In this document: positions 52,079-62,012 of the stretch, piece by piece
Layout of the letters: each line of letters starts with the position of its first letter
How positions within the stretch are numbered: the stretch's first letter is position 1
NCBI RefSeq assembly: GCF_000332135.1
Contig: NZ_KB235896.1
Span: forward strand, 5,289,356-5,353,355
Length of the DNA stretch: 64,000 nt
Source of the DNA: Anabaena sp. PCC 7108
GTDB lineage: Bacteria > Cyanobacteriota > Cyanobacteriia > Cyanobacteriales > Nostocaceae
Direction: 5' to 3'
Position numbers and translations under genes: made by a program
The notes under the pieces: generated by a model
Seen by the model: the letters and a program-made list of their open reading frames with translations, nothing else
The model's database searches: none
Told to the model about the DNA's origin: nothing

Positions 52079-53161
52079 ATGAACTCACCGATTAACTTAT
52101 TTGAATATGAACAATTAGCAAAATCACATCTTTCCCAGATGACGTTTGATTATTACAGCAGTGGTGCGTGGGATGAAATTACTTTAAAAGATAATCGCAC
52201 TGCTTTTACACGAATCAAACTCCGTCCTAAAATGTTAGTTGATGTTAGTAAAATCAATCTCACAACTAAAGTTTTAGATGAACCTTTGCAGCTACCTCTG
52301 TTCATTGCACCAATGGCTTTTCAATGTCTCGCGCATCCAGATGGGGAAATTGCGACAGCCTCAGCTGCGGCTTCAGCAGGTGTAGGTATGGTATTGAGTA
52401 CATTGTCTACTAAGAGTTTGGAAGAAGTGGCAAAAGTTGCCAACACCCTGAAATGGTTCCAGCTTTATATCCACAAAGATCGGGGTTTAACTCGTGCTTT
52501 GGTAGAAAGAGCATATACAGCAGGTTACAAAGCACTGTGTCTAACTGTTGATGCTCCTGTGTTGGGAAAGAGAGAACGAGATCAACGCAATGAATTCACC
52601 TTACCTCCAGGTTTACATCCCGCTAATTTAACCAAAATATCAGGGTTAGATATTCCCCATGAACAAGGGGAATCTGGTTTATTGACCTATTTTGCTGAAC
52701 AGATTAACCCTGCACTCACTTGGAAAGATTTAGAATGGCTGCAATCTCTTAGTCCCTTACCTTTAGTATTGAAAGGGATTTTACGGGGTGATGATGCTGT
52801 GCGTGCGGTAGAATATGGCGCTCAGGCAATTGTGGTTTCTAATCATGGTGGCAGACAATTAGATGGTGCGATCGCTTCCTTAGATGCTCTACCCGAAATC
52901 ATAGCCGCAGTAGACGGTAAAGCAGAAGTCCTGTTAGATGGCGGTATCCGTCGCGGTACAGACATCCTCAAAGCCTTAGCCCTAGGCGCAAAAGCCATCC
53001 TCATCGGTCGTCCTGTATTGTGGGGTTTAGCGGTATCTGGACAAGAGGGGGTGTCTGATATGATCTCGCTTCTCAAAGATGAATTAACTAGCGCAATGGC
53101 ACTCAGCGGCTGTGCTAGTCTACAAGATATTGATTCAACTTTAGTAATCCGTAATTGGTAA
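52079..53161 (+). CDS. FMN-dependent alpha-hydroxy-acid oxidase (lactate/glycolate oxidase type)
   Basis: 360 residues, a TIM-barrel flavoenzyme. The signatures are YYSSGAWDE at the N-terminus, FIAPMAFQCLAHPDGE, QLYIHKDRG, the active-site SNHGGRQLDGA (His-Gly-Gly-Arg) and LLDGGIRRGTDILKALALGA for FMN phosphate binding. Oxidises L-lactate or glycolate with O2 giving H2O2; the related Nostoc enzyme is known to be mainly an L-lactate oxidase, which is likely here too. The gene has no clear operon partner and precedes a tRNA-Leu gene by 78 nt. Confidence 0.9.
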   Translation: MNSPINLFEYEQLAKSHLSQMTFDYYSSGAWDEITLKDNRTAFTRIKLRPKMLVDVSKINLTTKVLDEPLQLPLFIAPMAFQCLAHPDGEIATASAAASAGVGMVLSTLSTKSLEEVAKVANTLKWFQLYIHKDRGLTRALVERAYTAGYKALCLTVDAPVLGKRERDQRNEFTLPPGLHPANLTKISGLDIPHEQGESGLLTYFAEQINPALTWKDLEWLQSLSPLPLVLKGILRGDDAVRAVEYGAQAIVVSNHGGRQLDGAIASLDALPEIIAAVDGKAEVLLDGGIRRGTDILKALALGAKAILIGRPVLWGLAVSGQEGVSDMISLLKDELTSAMALSGCASLQDIDSTLVIRNW

Positions 53162-53239
53162 TTTTTGATTATTCCCAATTCTCAAAAATACCTGTTGCCA
53201 AAATCAAAAAATAGGCTATAATAGGGAAGTTACACCCAA

Positions 53240-53321
53240 GGGCGGGTGGCGGAATTGGTAGACGCACCGCACTCAAAATGCGGCACCGAAAGGTATAGGA
53301 GTTCGATTCTCCTCCTGCCCA
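53240..53321 (+). tRNA. tRNA-Leu (CAA)
   Basis: 82 nt with acceptor arms GGGCGGG/CCTGCCC, D-arm GGCGGAATTGGTAGACGC, anticodon stem CCGCA/TGCGG around CTCAAAA (anticodon CAA), long variable arm and T-arm GAGTTCGATTCTC. CCA is not encoded. Confidence 0.96.
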
Positions 53322-53768
53322 TTGCTTACAGAATAATGTTTTCAAGGTTCAGTTGCTAGAAATCAATAACTATAAACCACCAGAAGCCCACCTCCCTTTG
53401 GTTGTTGTAGGGGAATGGAGTATTGGGAATGTGGGTGGTGGATAGGTGGCGCATCTCTTCTCTCGTGTCGAGACTTGTGGACTGTAAAATCTAAAGATGA
53501 CAGAAAATTATTAAGTCAGAATCAGGATGTCCAGGATTAAAGGATGTACAGGATGTTACTGTTAACTTACTAAAAAATAACAGATATTTCTCTCTGCGTC
53601 CTCTGCGTCTCTGTGGTTCGTTATTCCATAACTTGTGCATAAAACCCAGATCAAAAAAGCGATCGCCATTATCGTTCCAACTTCCTGTAAAAAGTGAAAT
53701 TATTGTAGTATAATAAGACAAGTGTTGTTTATAGCATTTCATAGTCATTACTCACCGTCAAAAACACT
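53322..53768. other. Spacer with short dispersed repeats
   Basis: No credible gene. Contains AGGATGTCCAGGATTAAAGG and CTCTGCGTCCTCTGCGTCTC, both of types scattered through cyanobacterial genomes, and one HIP1 site. Confidence 0.6.
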
Positions 53769-53968
53769 ATGCGCTTAAAAAGATGGGAATCCCCCCGAAA
53801 AGAAGGGAGAAACGATAAAGGGCGAGGCGGTTCTGCCAGAAAGAGACAACTGAAGAAACAAAGACAGATGCTGAGAAACAAACTCAAAGAAGCGCAAAAG
53901 CCAGAAAACAACAACAACAATCAAAACAACAAGCAGGGGGAAGGTATTTTAACCTTCCCTCTTTTTTT
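53769..53968 (+). ncRNA. Possible small RNA or small basic peptide gene with strong terminator
   Basis: A frame from ATG 53769 encodes a very basic Lys/Arg/Asn/Gln-rich peptide (KRWESPRKEGRNDKGRGGS, then poly-Asn), but it runs straight through an excellent rho-independent terminator (GGGAAGGT/ACCTTCCC, 53938-53959, then T-rich). A gene whose stop lies beyond its own terminator is unlikely, so either the transcript is a noncoding RNA of about 200 nt or a shorter frame is used. Purine-rich sequence dominates. Confidence 0.35.
53938..53968 (+). terminator. Rho-independent terminator
   Basis: Stem GGGAAGGT / ACCTTCCC around ATTTTA, followed by TCTTTTTTT. Confidence 0.85.
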
Positions 53969-54018
53969 ATGCCTTTCTTCGACAATAAATAAGAATAAAA
54001 ATATTTTCTAAAAAGTAC

Positions 54019-54049
54019 TTGACAAAACCCCCAGGGTAACTGCTATATT
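54019..54049 (+). promoter_or_regulatory. Promoter of tRNA-Gln
   Basis: TTGACA at 54019-54024 and TATATT at 54044-54049 (spacer 19; a 17-nt spacer gives GCTATA). It lies 23 bp before the tRNA, as expected for a stable RNA promoter. Confidence 0.65.
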
Positions 54050-54071
54050 ATTTGAAGTTGACTTACTTCGT

Positions 54072-54143
54072 TGGGGCGTAGCCAAGTGGTAAGGCAGTGG
54101 GTTTTGGTCCCGCCATCCCTAGGTTCGAATCCTAGCGCCCCAG
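54072..54143 (+). tRNA. tRNA-Gln (TTG)
   Basis: 72 nt: acceptor TGGGGCG/CGCCCCA, D-arm AGCCAAGTGGTAAGGC, anticodon stem GTGGG/CCCGC around TTTTGGT (anticodon TTG), T-arm AGGTTCGAATCCT. It is charged with Glu and amidated by GatCAB in cyanobacteria. Confidence 0.96.
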
Positions 54144-54151
54144 TATTAAGA

Positions 54152-54182
54152 AGGGCAGGTTTTAAAGCCTGTCCTTTTTTTT
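54152..54182 (+). terminator. Terminator of tRNA-Gln
   Basis: AGGGCAGGTTTT pairs with AAAGCCTGTCCT, with two G-U pairs, followed by a run of T. Confidence 0.8.
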
Positions 54183-54218
54183 CAATTATCAAAATTAACA
54201 ACTGGGTTTGGTGGAGAG

Positions 54219-54698
54219 TCACTTTTCAGGTGATTTGAGAGCTTGATCCAAAACTTGTCTAGCCTGTTCTGCTTTAGTTCGTGCTTCTTGATAACGGATA
54301 TTAGCTTGGGCGAAATTTTTGAGAACCTTAAAACCTTCCTTGAGACGGGTGATTTCCTCCTCAGTCACCACATTATCTGAGAATAGAACATCAACCGCTT
54401 TACGAATTTCCAAAGCTTCAGACCGTGATTCTTGCACCTTCAACTTCAGTGTAGCCAAATTGTTGAGAATCTGGACGGCTTGGGTAATGGCATCCTCACC
54501 GCTAGTATTATCAATAGTTGGTTCCTTAACTTCAATTAACTGTTGAGGTCCAAATCCTTCTTCTAGTTGTGTGGATAGCTGATCAGTATCCATCAGTTCC
54601 ATCAACTGATCCATTGCTTTATCGCGGGCTTTAGCCGAATCTTTGCCAGGAACAGAAAGAATAATTTCTGGGCTTTGAGCGAGAGTATACTGAACCAT
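54219..54698 (-). CDS. Conserved-looking cyanobacterial protein, coiled coil
   Basis: 159 residues from ATG 54698 (MVQYTLAQSPEIILSVPG); an upstream ATG at 54725 in frame adds nine residues. The N-terminal half has SAKARDKAMDQLMELMDTDQLSTQLEEGFGPQQLIEV, and the C-terminal half (from about 80) is a long helical region with heptads and many Glu/Lys/Gln. Soluble, no signal peptide. I think it is a family limited to cyanobacteria; function unknown. It is divergent from the following gene by about 170 bp. Confidence 0.65.
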   Translation of the reverse strand: MVQYTLAQSPEIILSVPGKDSAKARDKAMDQLMELMDTDQLSTQLEEGFGPQQLIEVKEPTIDNTSGEDAITQAVQILNNLATLKLKVQESRSEALEIRKAVDVLFSDNVVTEEEITRLKEGFKVLKNFAQANIRYQEARTKAEQARQVLDQALKSPEK

Positions 54699-54867
54699 AT
54701 TAGGGAAAATGTGCTGGTTTACCAAGCTAGGGAGAAACTAGACACAAGAATTGTCCAGCGCCATAATGACCATATCATTTGGTGATGAGTTTATGCTATG
54801 GGTTTAAACTAAAATCAAACTTTATACTAGATAAAGAGAAACTCAAATACAAGAGGAGAGGAGAGCA

Positions 54868-56148
54868 ATGACTCCCAATCCCGCCATTATGCGATCTGTA
54901 GAACAATTGGGCTACCGCGTTACCGTTGGTGACGTAGCAACCCAAGCTGGTTTAAATTTAGCTGAAGCCAATCAAGGATTATTAACCTTAGCATCAGATG
55001 CTGGGGGACATTTACAGGTAGCAGAATCCGGTGATATTGTTTATAAATTTCCCCAAAATTTTAGAACAATTTTACGTAATAAATACTTGCAATTACGGTT
55101 GCAGGAATGGTGGAAAAAAGTTTGGGGAGTGCTGTTTTACTTAATTCGCATTTCCTTTGGAATTTTCTTAATTGCTTCTATCGCGCTGATTACTGTCACC
55201 ATCATCATTATCATTACTGCTGCCAATTCAGACCGAGATGGAGACAATAGAAGCAGTGGTTCTCGCGGATTCAATTTCTTCTTTTTCCCAGATTTATTCT
55301 GGTATTTTAGTCCCGATTATAGACAACAATCGCAAGAAAGACGACAACAAAGAGGGGAAGAGAGCGATCTCAATTTCTTTGAAGCTGTGTTTTCGTTTTT
55401 GTTTGGTGATGGTAATCCTAACGCCAACTTAGAAGAACGCCGTTGGCAAGAAATTGCGACAGTGATTGGTAATCACAAAGGAGCAATAGTAGCCGAACAA
55501 ATTGCGCCATATTTGGATAATTTGGGTGAAAAATATCAGCAAGAATACGAAGATTATATGTTGCCTGTACTGGTAAGATTTAATGGGCAACCCCAGGTAA
55601 GTGCTGATGGGCAAATTGTCTATTATTTCCCAGAGTTACAAGTAAGAGCCAGCAAAAAAAAGCGGCAGTCAATAGCTCCTTATTTAGAGGAATTTCCTTG
55701 GCGGTTTAGTACGGCGAGTTCAGGAAAAATTATGTTGAGTGCTGGTTTAGGTGTACTCAACTTTGTGGCTGCTTTAATACTGGGAAGTTTATTGAGGGAT
55801 GGTACAGCCGCAGCGCAAATAGGTGGATTGGTAGGCTTTGTACAAGGAATTTATTGGTTGTTGTTGGCTTATGGAGCAGGTTTTTTAGGTATACCCTTAT
55901 TGCGTTATTTTTGGATTCAATGGCGCAATGGTAAAATTGCTGCTGGAAATAATCAAAGGATAGAAAGAGCAAGATTGTTAGCAAATGCTGATTCGGCTTT
56001 ACAGAAAAAAATTGCTTTTGCTAGTGAATTTGCTAAAGAAAAAATCATTGGTAAAGAAGATTCTGTTTATTCCAGTGAGACAGACTTGCTAGAACAAGAA
56101 TTTGAGCAAGTTAAAAAACAGAACCGATTAGATGAATCAAAGGATTAA
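54868..56148 (+). CDS. Cyanobacterial membrane protein of unknown function
   Basis: 426 residues. The N-terminus (VTVGDVATQAGLNLAEANQGLLTLASDAGGHLQVAESGDIVYKFP) looks like a winged-helix domain of the kind that senses or binds partners; a second such module appears at about 190-260 (ATVIGNHKGAIVAEQIAPYLD... VSADGQIVYYFPEL). Between them lie one membrane span (IRISFGIFLIASIALITVTIIIIIT) and an aromatic/Arg-Gln-rich linker; two more spans follow (LNFVAALILGSLL, GIYWLLLAYGAGFLGIPLL), then a charged tail. Strong GAGGAGAGGAGAG precedes ATG. Not otherwise recognised. Confidence 0.7.
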   Translation: MTPNPAIMRSVEQLGYRVTVGDVATQAGLNLAEANQGLLTLASDAGGHLQVAESGDIVYKFPQNFRTILRNKYLQLRLQEWWKKVWGVLFYLIRISFGIFLIASIALITVTIIIIITAANSDRDGDNRSSGSRGFNFFFFPDLFWYFSPDYRQQSQERRQQRGEESDLNFFEAVFSFLFGDGNPNANLEERRWQEIATVIGNHKGAIVAEQIAPYLDNLGEKYQQEYEDYMLPVLVRFNGQPQVSADGQIVYYFPELQVRASKKKRQSIAPYLEEFPWRFSTASSGKIMLSAGLGVLNFVAALILGSLLRDGTAAAQIGGLVGFVQGIYWLLLAYGAGFLGIPLLRYFWIQWRNGKIAAGNNQRIERARLLANADSALQKKIAFASEFAKEKIIGKEDSVYSSETDLLEQEFEQVKKQNRLDESKD

Positions 56149-56281
56149 GGTTGGGATATGGGGAGATAGGGGGAAGCGGAGACGTGGGGATGGGGTGACG
56201 CGGAGATGGGGTGACGCGGAGAATTAAGCTATTCCCTGCACGCTGCCCCCTGCCCCCTGCACCCTGCCTCCTTCTCCCTGC

Positions 56282-57427
56282 CTATTTAGCCTGAATCGGG
56301 GTTAGAGCTACACCTTGGTAATAATGTCCCAAAATTTGTAAATAGCTGGCTCCGCGTTGGGCTAAACTATACGCGCCCCACTGACTCATACCTAAACCAT
56401 GTCCGTAGCCTAGCCCTTGGAGGACAAAACTGCCATTTGCGCCTTTGCTAACGGTAAAACGGGTACTTTTTAGCTTGAGTGCGGTACGGACTTCCTCTCC
56501 TTGGAGGACTTTAGTACCTTGATCACCGATTATTTTCAGGGTTTTCACGCTGCGGAAAGGTGAGAAAGATTCAGCAATCATATCTTTGACATTACCGACA
56601 CCAGAAATTATGGAGCTAATTTCCCCAGGTGAGAAGGTTTTTACCCAATTGCACTCTTTGACACCTTGATCAAAGTCTTGTACTGCACGGAGGTAAGGGA
56701 GAGTATTTCCCCAAACATCTTCTACATTTTCGGTGTGTCCACCAGAACAAGCATGGAAGACTGAGAGAATAATTCGGTTGTTATAGGTGAGGACTTTTCC
56801 GGCTGTACCATCTACAGCACCATAAGTATTACGGGATTCGCTGCTGACACCTTTGTAAATTTGCCAGCGGTCGGGACTATCTCCTAAATCATAAACAGGA
56901 TTGTTGCGCTGTTTTTCTCGTTCATAGAGGGCATAGGTACGGGCTGCGATCGCTTGGGCTTTGAGGGCTTCGGGAGGCCAACTAGAATTCATTTCTCCAC
57001 CGATGACGCTGTAGAGATATTCTTCTAAATCGACCCAATTAACTGCGGTTAAGCCTTTTTCGGTAGGAATGACAAGAGTTCTGCCTCGAAACCAGCGATC
57101 GCCAATATAAACAAATCCCTTAGCAGTTGGCTCAATCCAAAATAACCCAGATTGCCATTTATCCAAAGCCACTCCCCCAGGGACTGCTTGAGCAGCATAA
57201 GCGCTCATTCCTGGCAACTGTCCAAGAGTACGTCCTGCACTATCTTTAACTATTGCAGTTGTGGAAGCACCAACTTTGACTTGATTTACTCCCCTCTCAA
57301 TTGCTACGCGCAGGATGACAGATGCTTGAGCAGGAGCAACCAAAACAAACCACAAGAGGATACCTATCCACCAATGTTGTCCTTGAATCCGGGAAAATAA
57401 AGTACCTAAATAAAGTTGGATTTTCAT
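56282..57427 (-). CDS. SpoIID/LytB-domain protein
   Basis: 381 residues with an N-terminal signal or anchor (WWIGILLWFVLVAPAQASV). The SpoIID domain is shown by LEEYLYSVIGGEMNSSWPPEALKAQAIAARTYAL, FHACSGGHTENVEDVWG and, near the end, GLGYGHGLGMSQWGAYSLAQRG. In Bacillus, SpoIID is a lytic transglycosylase on denuded glycan; cyanobacterial homologues probably act on peptidoglycan in the periplasm, but their role is not settled. It lies 106 nt downstream of the BY-kinase gene on the same strand. Confidence 0.88.
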   Translation of the reverse strand: MKIQLYLGTLFSRIQGQHWWIGILLWFVLVAPAQASVILRVAIERGVNQVKVGASTTAIVKDSAGRTLGQLPGMSAYAAQAVPGGVALDKWQSGLFWIEPTAKGFVYIGDRWFRGRTLVIPTEKGLTAVNWVDLEEYLYSVIGGEMNSSWPPEALKAQAIAARTYALYEREKQRNNPVYDLGDSPDRWQIYKGVSSESRNTYGAVDGTAGKVLTYNNRIILSVFHACSGGHTENVEDVWGNTLPYLRAVQDFDQGVKECNWVKTFSPGEISSIISGVGNVKDMIAESFSPFRSVKTLKIIGDQGTKVLQGEEVRTALKLKSTRFTVSKGANGSFVLQGLGYGHGLGMSQWGAYSLAQRGASYLQILGHYYQGVALTPIQAK

Positions 57428-57532
57428 GCTGATTGTCTAATCACAAGCCTCTACAAGTTAAATAAGACAGTTCTCCCAGATAGGAGCTTGCCACCTCTAC
57501 TTATTATGCATTTTGATTAGACTTGTGGGGTT

Positions 57533-59770
57533 TTAATCAGCAGATTGAATCGTGTCAGAACGTTTTGGAGATTTCCTGACTTTTGGCGAATTATTCACCT
57601 CATTTGCCACAATACCGATTAAATTCAACTGGCTCAAAATTTCGGTTGCTTGCATTAGTTCCTGTGGGGTTAACTGACCAATGCGCCCAACTATGACAAT
57701 TCCATTACAAACAGAGGCAATAATTCTAGCATCAATGCTATCTAAAACAGAAGGAGCATCTATCAACACCAAGTCATAAATTTGCTCAAAAGACTGAATC
57801 AATTCTTTCATCCGCGCAGAACTAAGCAGATTTACCACATCGTCTGGTGTCGGACCAGCAGTTAAAATATCAATTGAGGGGTGAATAGGCTGGACGTAAT
57901 TATTAACTTGGTTTTTGATATCATCCACCAATAACAGAGATAGCCCCCAATCATTGGATATTTTGAGGATTTTGTGTAAACTTGGCGATCGCAAATTAGC
58001 ATCTATCACGAGAACTCGTTGATGCATATGTGCAGCACTAGCCCCAAGTCCCAAAGCTAAAGTTGTTTTTCCCTCTCCCGATACGGCTGAAGTCAACATC
58101 AAGGACTTGAAAGGTAAGGGACTCTTGAATATTTGAATATTTTGATAAATCATATCCAGGGTTTCATGGCTGGATAATTTATCGTCTGTTTCTATAGTTG
58201 GGGATGATAAATTTGGCTGTCTACGTCTTAAAATCTGCTGAAGTCTATTTTTTAAACTAGGTTTTCCCAATTTGGAAACAGAACCCAGTAATCGGATATT
58301 TGTGAGTTTTTGTAAATCTTGTGCCGAAAAAATGGCTTTATTAAAAAATTCCCAAATCAAGGCTACTACCGCACCTAAAACTGGACCAATTAACACGCCG
58401 ACAATTATCAATAACCATTTACGATTACCGATATAAATTCCCAAGTCTGGTTCTTCCAATACTTGCCAATCAAATCCCCCTTGAGCAATTTTCATTCCCA
58501 ATGACTGTTGTAACTGAAGTAATTGCTCAAGTGTTCGGCGTTGGACTGTTACATCTGAAAGCAATCGATTGTACTCTGATATTATGTTTGGGTAGGTACT
58601 TAGCTGCAAGCGAATTTGTTGTTCAGAGTTAGCTAAAGTATTTTCATTACTAATTAGTTCAAGGGCTGTTTTTTGTAACTGCTGCAACTCATTAACTAAC
58701 TTGGGATCAATTCCTAATAACTTTGGTGTTGTGGTGCTAGTCTTGACGGCTTGATTTTGTAATTCTTCCTGTAATAAGGCCAGTTGAATTTGGCGTTTTT
58801 GCTTCAGTTTTATGACCATTGGTGAATTATCAGTGTAGCGCAGACCCTCCTGAGCTAAACTAAATTCTGTCTTTTTCACCTCATCTAATAAGGCTTGATA
58901 GCGGCTAGAACGATTCAAACTAGCTGCAAATTGTGCATTTTGGCTGGAAGATGCTATTTTTTGATCTAGGCTATTGTACTGAGCTTGTACAGATTGAAAT
59001 TGGGAGCGCGTGGTTTGTCGTTCTTTTTGAATATCAGCTAGAGATTCTAGCAGGATTTTACTTTGTACTAACGGGTCAATTAAATTATGTTTTTTGCGGA
59101 AGAATTCTAATTTCTTCTCGGAAACTATTACATCTTTTTGTAATTTTGGTAATCGATTGCTAACGAAAGACAAAGCTTGATTTACACGTTGTTTTTTTTG
59201 TTCCCTATTGTAGTCTTGATAAACTTTCTGTAGAGCTTGTAAAACCCTTTTTGTCTTAACTGGATCTCGATCTTTGAAAGAAACAATAAATACTTGATTT
59301 ACAACCCGATTAAATTTTGATAAATCATCTACAGAAGTTACTTGCAAAGCTCCTTGATTACCTGGCTCATTTTTACCCTTAAGATTTTCTATGGTAATAT
59401 TGGGATAATGAGAGCGTAGTAAATGTACAGCTTTTTGTACCAAATGGGAACTCAGCATTATTTTCATCTGATGAGCATATTCTACAGATGAAAAGGTAGG
59501 TTTAATTAACTCAGGATTTGTATTTTCCTGCCTTTGAATTGATTGTGATTCTTCTTCATCTAAATCAGAACTTACCATGATCTGCATAGAACTCTGGTAC
59601 ATCGGTTTAGTGATGACAGCGAGCAGACTTGTAACTGATATAACTGAACAGGAAACCCCTAAAATTAAAAAGCGTCGGTAAAACAGAATTGTAGATATTT
59701 TTCTAATGTTAACCGCTCTTGGCTTAGAGGTAGTAACCAGTTGTTGATGATTTAGACCAGTTGTAGCCAC
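57533..59770 (-). CDS. Wzc-type polysaccharide copolymerase / BY-kinase-like protein
   Basis: 745 residues. The Wzz-like N-terminal domain is bounded by membrane spans at about 33-55 (FLILGVSCSVISVTSLLAVI) and 450-470 (WLLIIVGVLIGPVLGAVVALIWEF), with a long periplasmic coiled coil between them. The cytoplasmic ATPase domain has Walker A SAVSGEGKTTLALGLG, Walker A' VLVIDANLRSPSLHKIL and Walker B LVLIDAPSVLD. The C-terminus (VNNSPKVRKSPKRSDTIQSAD) has no Tyr cluster, so classical autophosphorylation there is not possible. Controls chain length or export of exopolysaccharide. No glycosyltransferases are adjacent. Confidence 0.88.
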   Translation of the reverse strand: MATTGLNHQQLVTTSKPRAVNIRKISTILFYRRFLILGVSCSVISVTSLLAVITKPMYQSSMQIMVSSDLDEEESQSIQRQENTNPELIKPTFSSVEYAHQMKIMLSSHLVQKAVHLLRSHYPNITIENLKGKNEPGNQGALQVTSVDDLSKFNRVVNQVFIVSFKDRDPVKTKRVLQALQKVYQDYNREQKKQRVNQALSFVSNRLPKLQKDVIVSEKKLEFFRKKHNLIDPLVQSKILLESLADIQKERQTTRSQFQSVQAQYNSLDQKIASSSQNAQFAASLNRSSRYQALLDEVKKTEFSLAQEGLRYTDNSPMVIKLKQKRQIQLALLQEELQNQAVKTSTTTPKLLGIDPKLVNELQQLQKTALELISNENTLANSEQQIRLQLSTYPNIISEYNRLLSDVTVQRRTLEQLLQLQQSLGMKIAQGGFDWQVLEEPDLGIYIGNRKWLLIIVGVLIGPVLGAVVALIWEFFNKAIFSAQDLQKLTNIRLLGSVSKLGKPSLKNRLQQILRRRQPNLSSPTIETDDKLSSHETLDMIYQNIQIFKSPLPFKSLMLTSAVSGEGKTTLALGLGASAAHMHQRVLVIDANLRSPSLHKILKISNDWGLSLLLVDDIKNQVNNYVQPIHPSIDILTAGPTPDDVVNLLSSARMKELIQSFEQIYDLVLIDAPSVLDSIDARIIASVCNGIVIVGRIGQLTPQELMQATEILSQLNLIGIVANEVNNSPKVRKSPKRSDTIQSAD

Positions 59771-60212
59771 TATAAAAGCCCTCTATTATTTAAACAATAT
59801 ATCTATCTGGAAGATGATTATGAGAAAAGAATTTGAGAGAATTTATACTCAAAATTGTCTCAGAAATAGCTAATATTTATTCTTTCCATGATGATAGGCC
59901 TACTTCATAGAAAATTCTCTTAAGTAGCTCTTACATAATCTATTCATTCAGATATATGCCCAGTCAGCACTATGATAATAAAATTATTCATTAGATTTTT
60001 AAATCTTTAATGAAGCCTGGACATGAGATATATTAAGGTTGATATTATATTTTCCATAACTCGTAAAACTACTCAGGTTATTTTTGAGGTTATTTTTCAG
60101 TTACTGTGAAAAAATTTGTATTTGAAAAAATACATCTGTTTTGTAGTAAGTCTTTTCCCATCTACAGCATATTTCAGGTTCCAGGAGGTACAAAATTTAA
60201 GGATAAAGCCTG
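59771..60212. other. AT-rich spacer upstream of the BY-kinase gene
   Basis: No gene or clear repeat seen. The leftward BY-kinase promoter should lie in it. A GGAGG sequence occurs at 60184-60188, before the small frame at 60213. Confidence 0.45.
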
Positions 60213-60401
60213 ATGCTAAGAGACTTTAAAACCTGTTCCCTCCGGTACAATGGTATGGCAACCGCCAAGATGGTTAGGACATTCACTGAAATTAAAGGCT
60301 ATAAGACCGCTGCATTTAGGGATGATCCCAATTTTGCCAAAAAATACCAGCAATTATCAATGGTGGCTATAACTTCGCTTGTGCGGTCTTGGTTTGTTTA
60401 G
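60213..60401 (+). CDS. Unidentified 62-residue frame, possibly a gene fragment
   Basis: Starts MLRDFKTCSLRYNGMATAKMVR and contains FTEIKGYKTAAFRDDPNFAKKYQQL. The composition is protein-like (regular charged and aromatic residues, no low complexity), and GGAGG lies 24 nt upstream, too far for a normal start. Sequence beyond the stop is not an obvious continuation. It could be a decayed gene or transposon relic. I do not recognise it. Confidence 0.25.
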   Translation: MLRDFKTCSLRYNGMATAKMVRTFTEIKGYKTAAFRDDPNFAKKYQQLSMVAITSLVRSWFV

Positions 60402-60452
60402 CCCCAGAATTCTATGATGTTAGCGAAGCAGTACTAAGTATGGGTCAATTTA

Positions 60453-61415
60453 CTATTTTGAATGTTTATTAGTGATGACAACTTCTCGCCTTCTAGGTAT
60501 GTCATAGATCATAAAATCATGAGCCATTTCCGTTTTTGGGAAAATAGCACGGGCTTCCCGAAGTAAATCTTTGAACTCAATAGCATTTCCTGGAGCATAG
60601 CGGGGACTAAAATGAGTCATGAGTAATCTATTTACTCCAGCCGCGTAAGCTGTTTGTGCTGCCATTGTGCTTGTAGAATGCAATCTTTGAAAAGCCATAT
60701 CTGCATCTTGATGAGCAAAGGTGGCTTCATGAATTAACAAATCTACATCTTGTGCTAACTGCACAGCGCCGTCACAATAAATGGTATCTGTACAATAGGC
60801 CATCTTCCGGCCAATTTCCGTATCTCCACACAATTCGTCGCCATGAATTACTCGCCCATCTGCAAGGGTAACAGTTTCACCGCGCTTGAGTTTCCCGTAC
60901 ATGGGACCTGAAGGTATTTGCAATTCTTTAGCTTTTTCCACATCAAAACGTCCTGGTCGATCTTTTTCAGCTATGCGATAACCAAAAGCTGGAATGCGGT
61001 GATGTAAAAGACCACAGCTAACGATAAAATCATTGTCTTCATAAATTACTCCGGGATGAACTGTATGTACCTTGACTGGGTAGGAAAAATGAGTGTGGGA
61101 ATAACGTAAAGCAGCTTGCAGGTATTCATTTAACCCAGCAGGTCCATAAATATCAACCCTTTCGACATTACCAGCTAAACCGCAACTGGCAAGCAGTCCC
61201 ATCAAGCCAAAGATGTGATCACCGTGCATATGGGTGATAAAAATTCGGGAGAGTTGGCTAATTTTTAGATCACTTCGTAAAATTTGATGCTGAGTACCTT
61301 CACCACAGTCAAATAACCACAGTTCTGCCCGTTGAGGTAATCTCAGTGCGACACTGGAAACATTACGTGATCTTGTAGGTACTCCGGAACTCGTCCCTAA
61401 AAATGTTATCTGCAC
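60453..61415 (-). CDS. rnz: Ribonuclease Z (tRNA 3' processing endonuclease)
   Basis: 320-residue short-form RNase Z, which cleaves the 3' trailer of tRNA precursors; the three tRNAs in this window encode no CCA and so need it. The MBL motif is [17 protein letters not shown] (HxHxDH), preceded by [20 protein letters not shown] and the DCGEGTQHQ motif; other metal ligands are in [20 protein letters not shown] and the closing [10 protein letters not shown]. Length is typical. It stands alone. Confidence 0.95.
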   Translation of the reverse strand: MQITFLGTSSGVPTRSRNVSSVALRLPQRAELWLFDCGEGTQHQILRSDLKISQLSRIFITHMHGDHIFGLMGLLASCGLAGNVERVDIYGPAGLNEYLQAALRYSHTHFSYPVKVHTVHPGVIYEDNDFIVSCGLLHHRIPAFGYRIAEKDRPGRFDVEKAKELQIPSGPMYGKLKRGETVTLADGRVIHGDELCGDTEIGRKMAYCTDTIYCDGAVQLAQDVDLLIHEATFAHQDADMAFQRLHSTSTMAAQTAYAAGVNRLLMTHFSPRYAPGNAIEFKDLLREARAIFPKTEMAHDFMIYDIPRRREVVITNKHSK

Positions 61416-62003
61416 AGTGTTTTTTAGCCTTTCTCTTGCTCAATATGAGGATTTATTCCCTACCTATAGTGACATGGTTGTTGAGTAAATAGACGTTCAC
61501 CAATAAGCCACCTGAGAAGGGGCAAAATGCCAAAAGATAATAATTTATCCATGATAACAATACCTTCGCCAAAAAAAGAGAGGATAAATGGCGATCGCAT
61601 AACTGCCCCTCCTAGGCGATCGCTCTTACCAATCATCATCAAGGCTAAAATGTTTATAGCGTCATAATTTCAGTCTCATTTACCCCAATTTATTTGGAAC
61701 CAAGATTAAGGTTGAAACATAAGAAGCATAATTAGAGATTTTGGCATTGACAATTGCAGGTTGTTATCAGTACTGACAAATTGCAACAAAGCATTGATTT
61801 ATTGCAACAAATTTTCTTATATTTAATCACTCATAATCTAAAAATTTAAATTTTGCTGAGAAATCTGTAAGAACTTGCTCAGGAAAATATCAGTTTTTTA
61901 GATATCAATCCTTATGTATCCATAATCTTGAGATGAATTATTTAAGCAATAATTATTTTCAAGTTCAAGCAAAGAACTATATTGGTGATTAATGCATTGA
62001 GGA
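61416..62003. other. 588-bp spacer upstream of rnz
   Basis: I see no gene. A leftward 60-codon frame (61460-61642) is poor in protein-like features. Two HIP1 sites lie near 61590-61620, and TTGCAACAAA is directly repeated at about 61780-61812. The last 100 bp before 62013 should hold the promoter of the DM13 gene. Confidence 0.5.
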
Positions 62004-62012
62004 ATGGAAATT

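Noticed and set aside
61460-61642. 60-residue minus-strand frame upstream of rnz.
   Set aside because: No ribosome site, no protein-like pattern, and it contains HIP1-rich spacer sequence.
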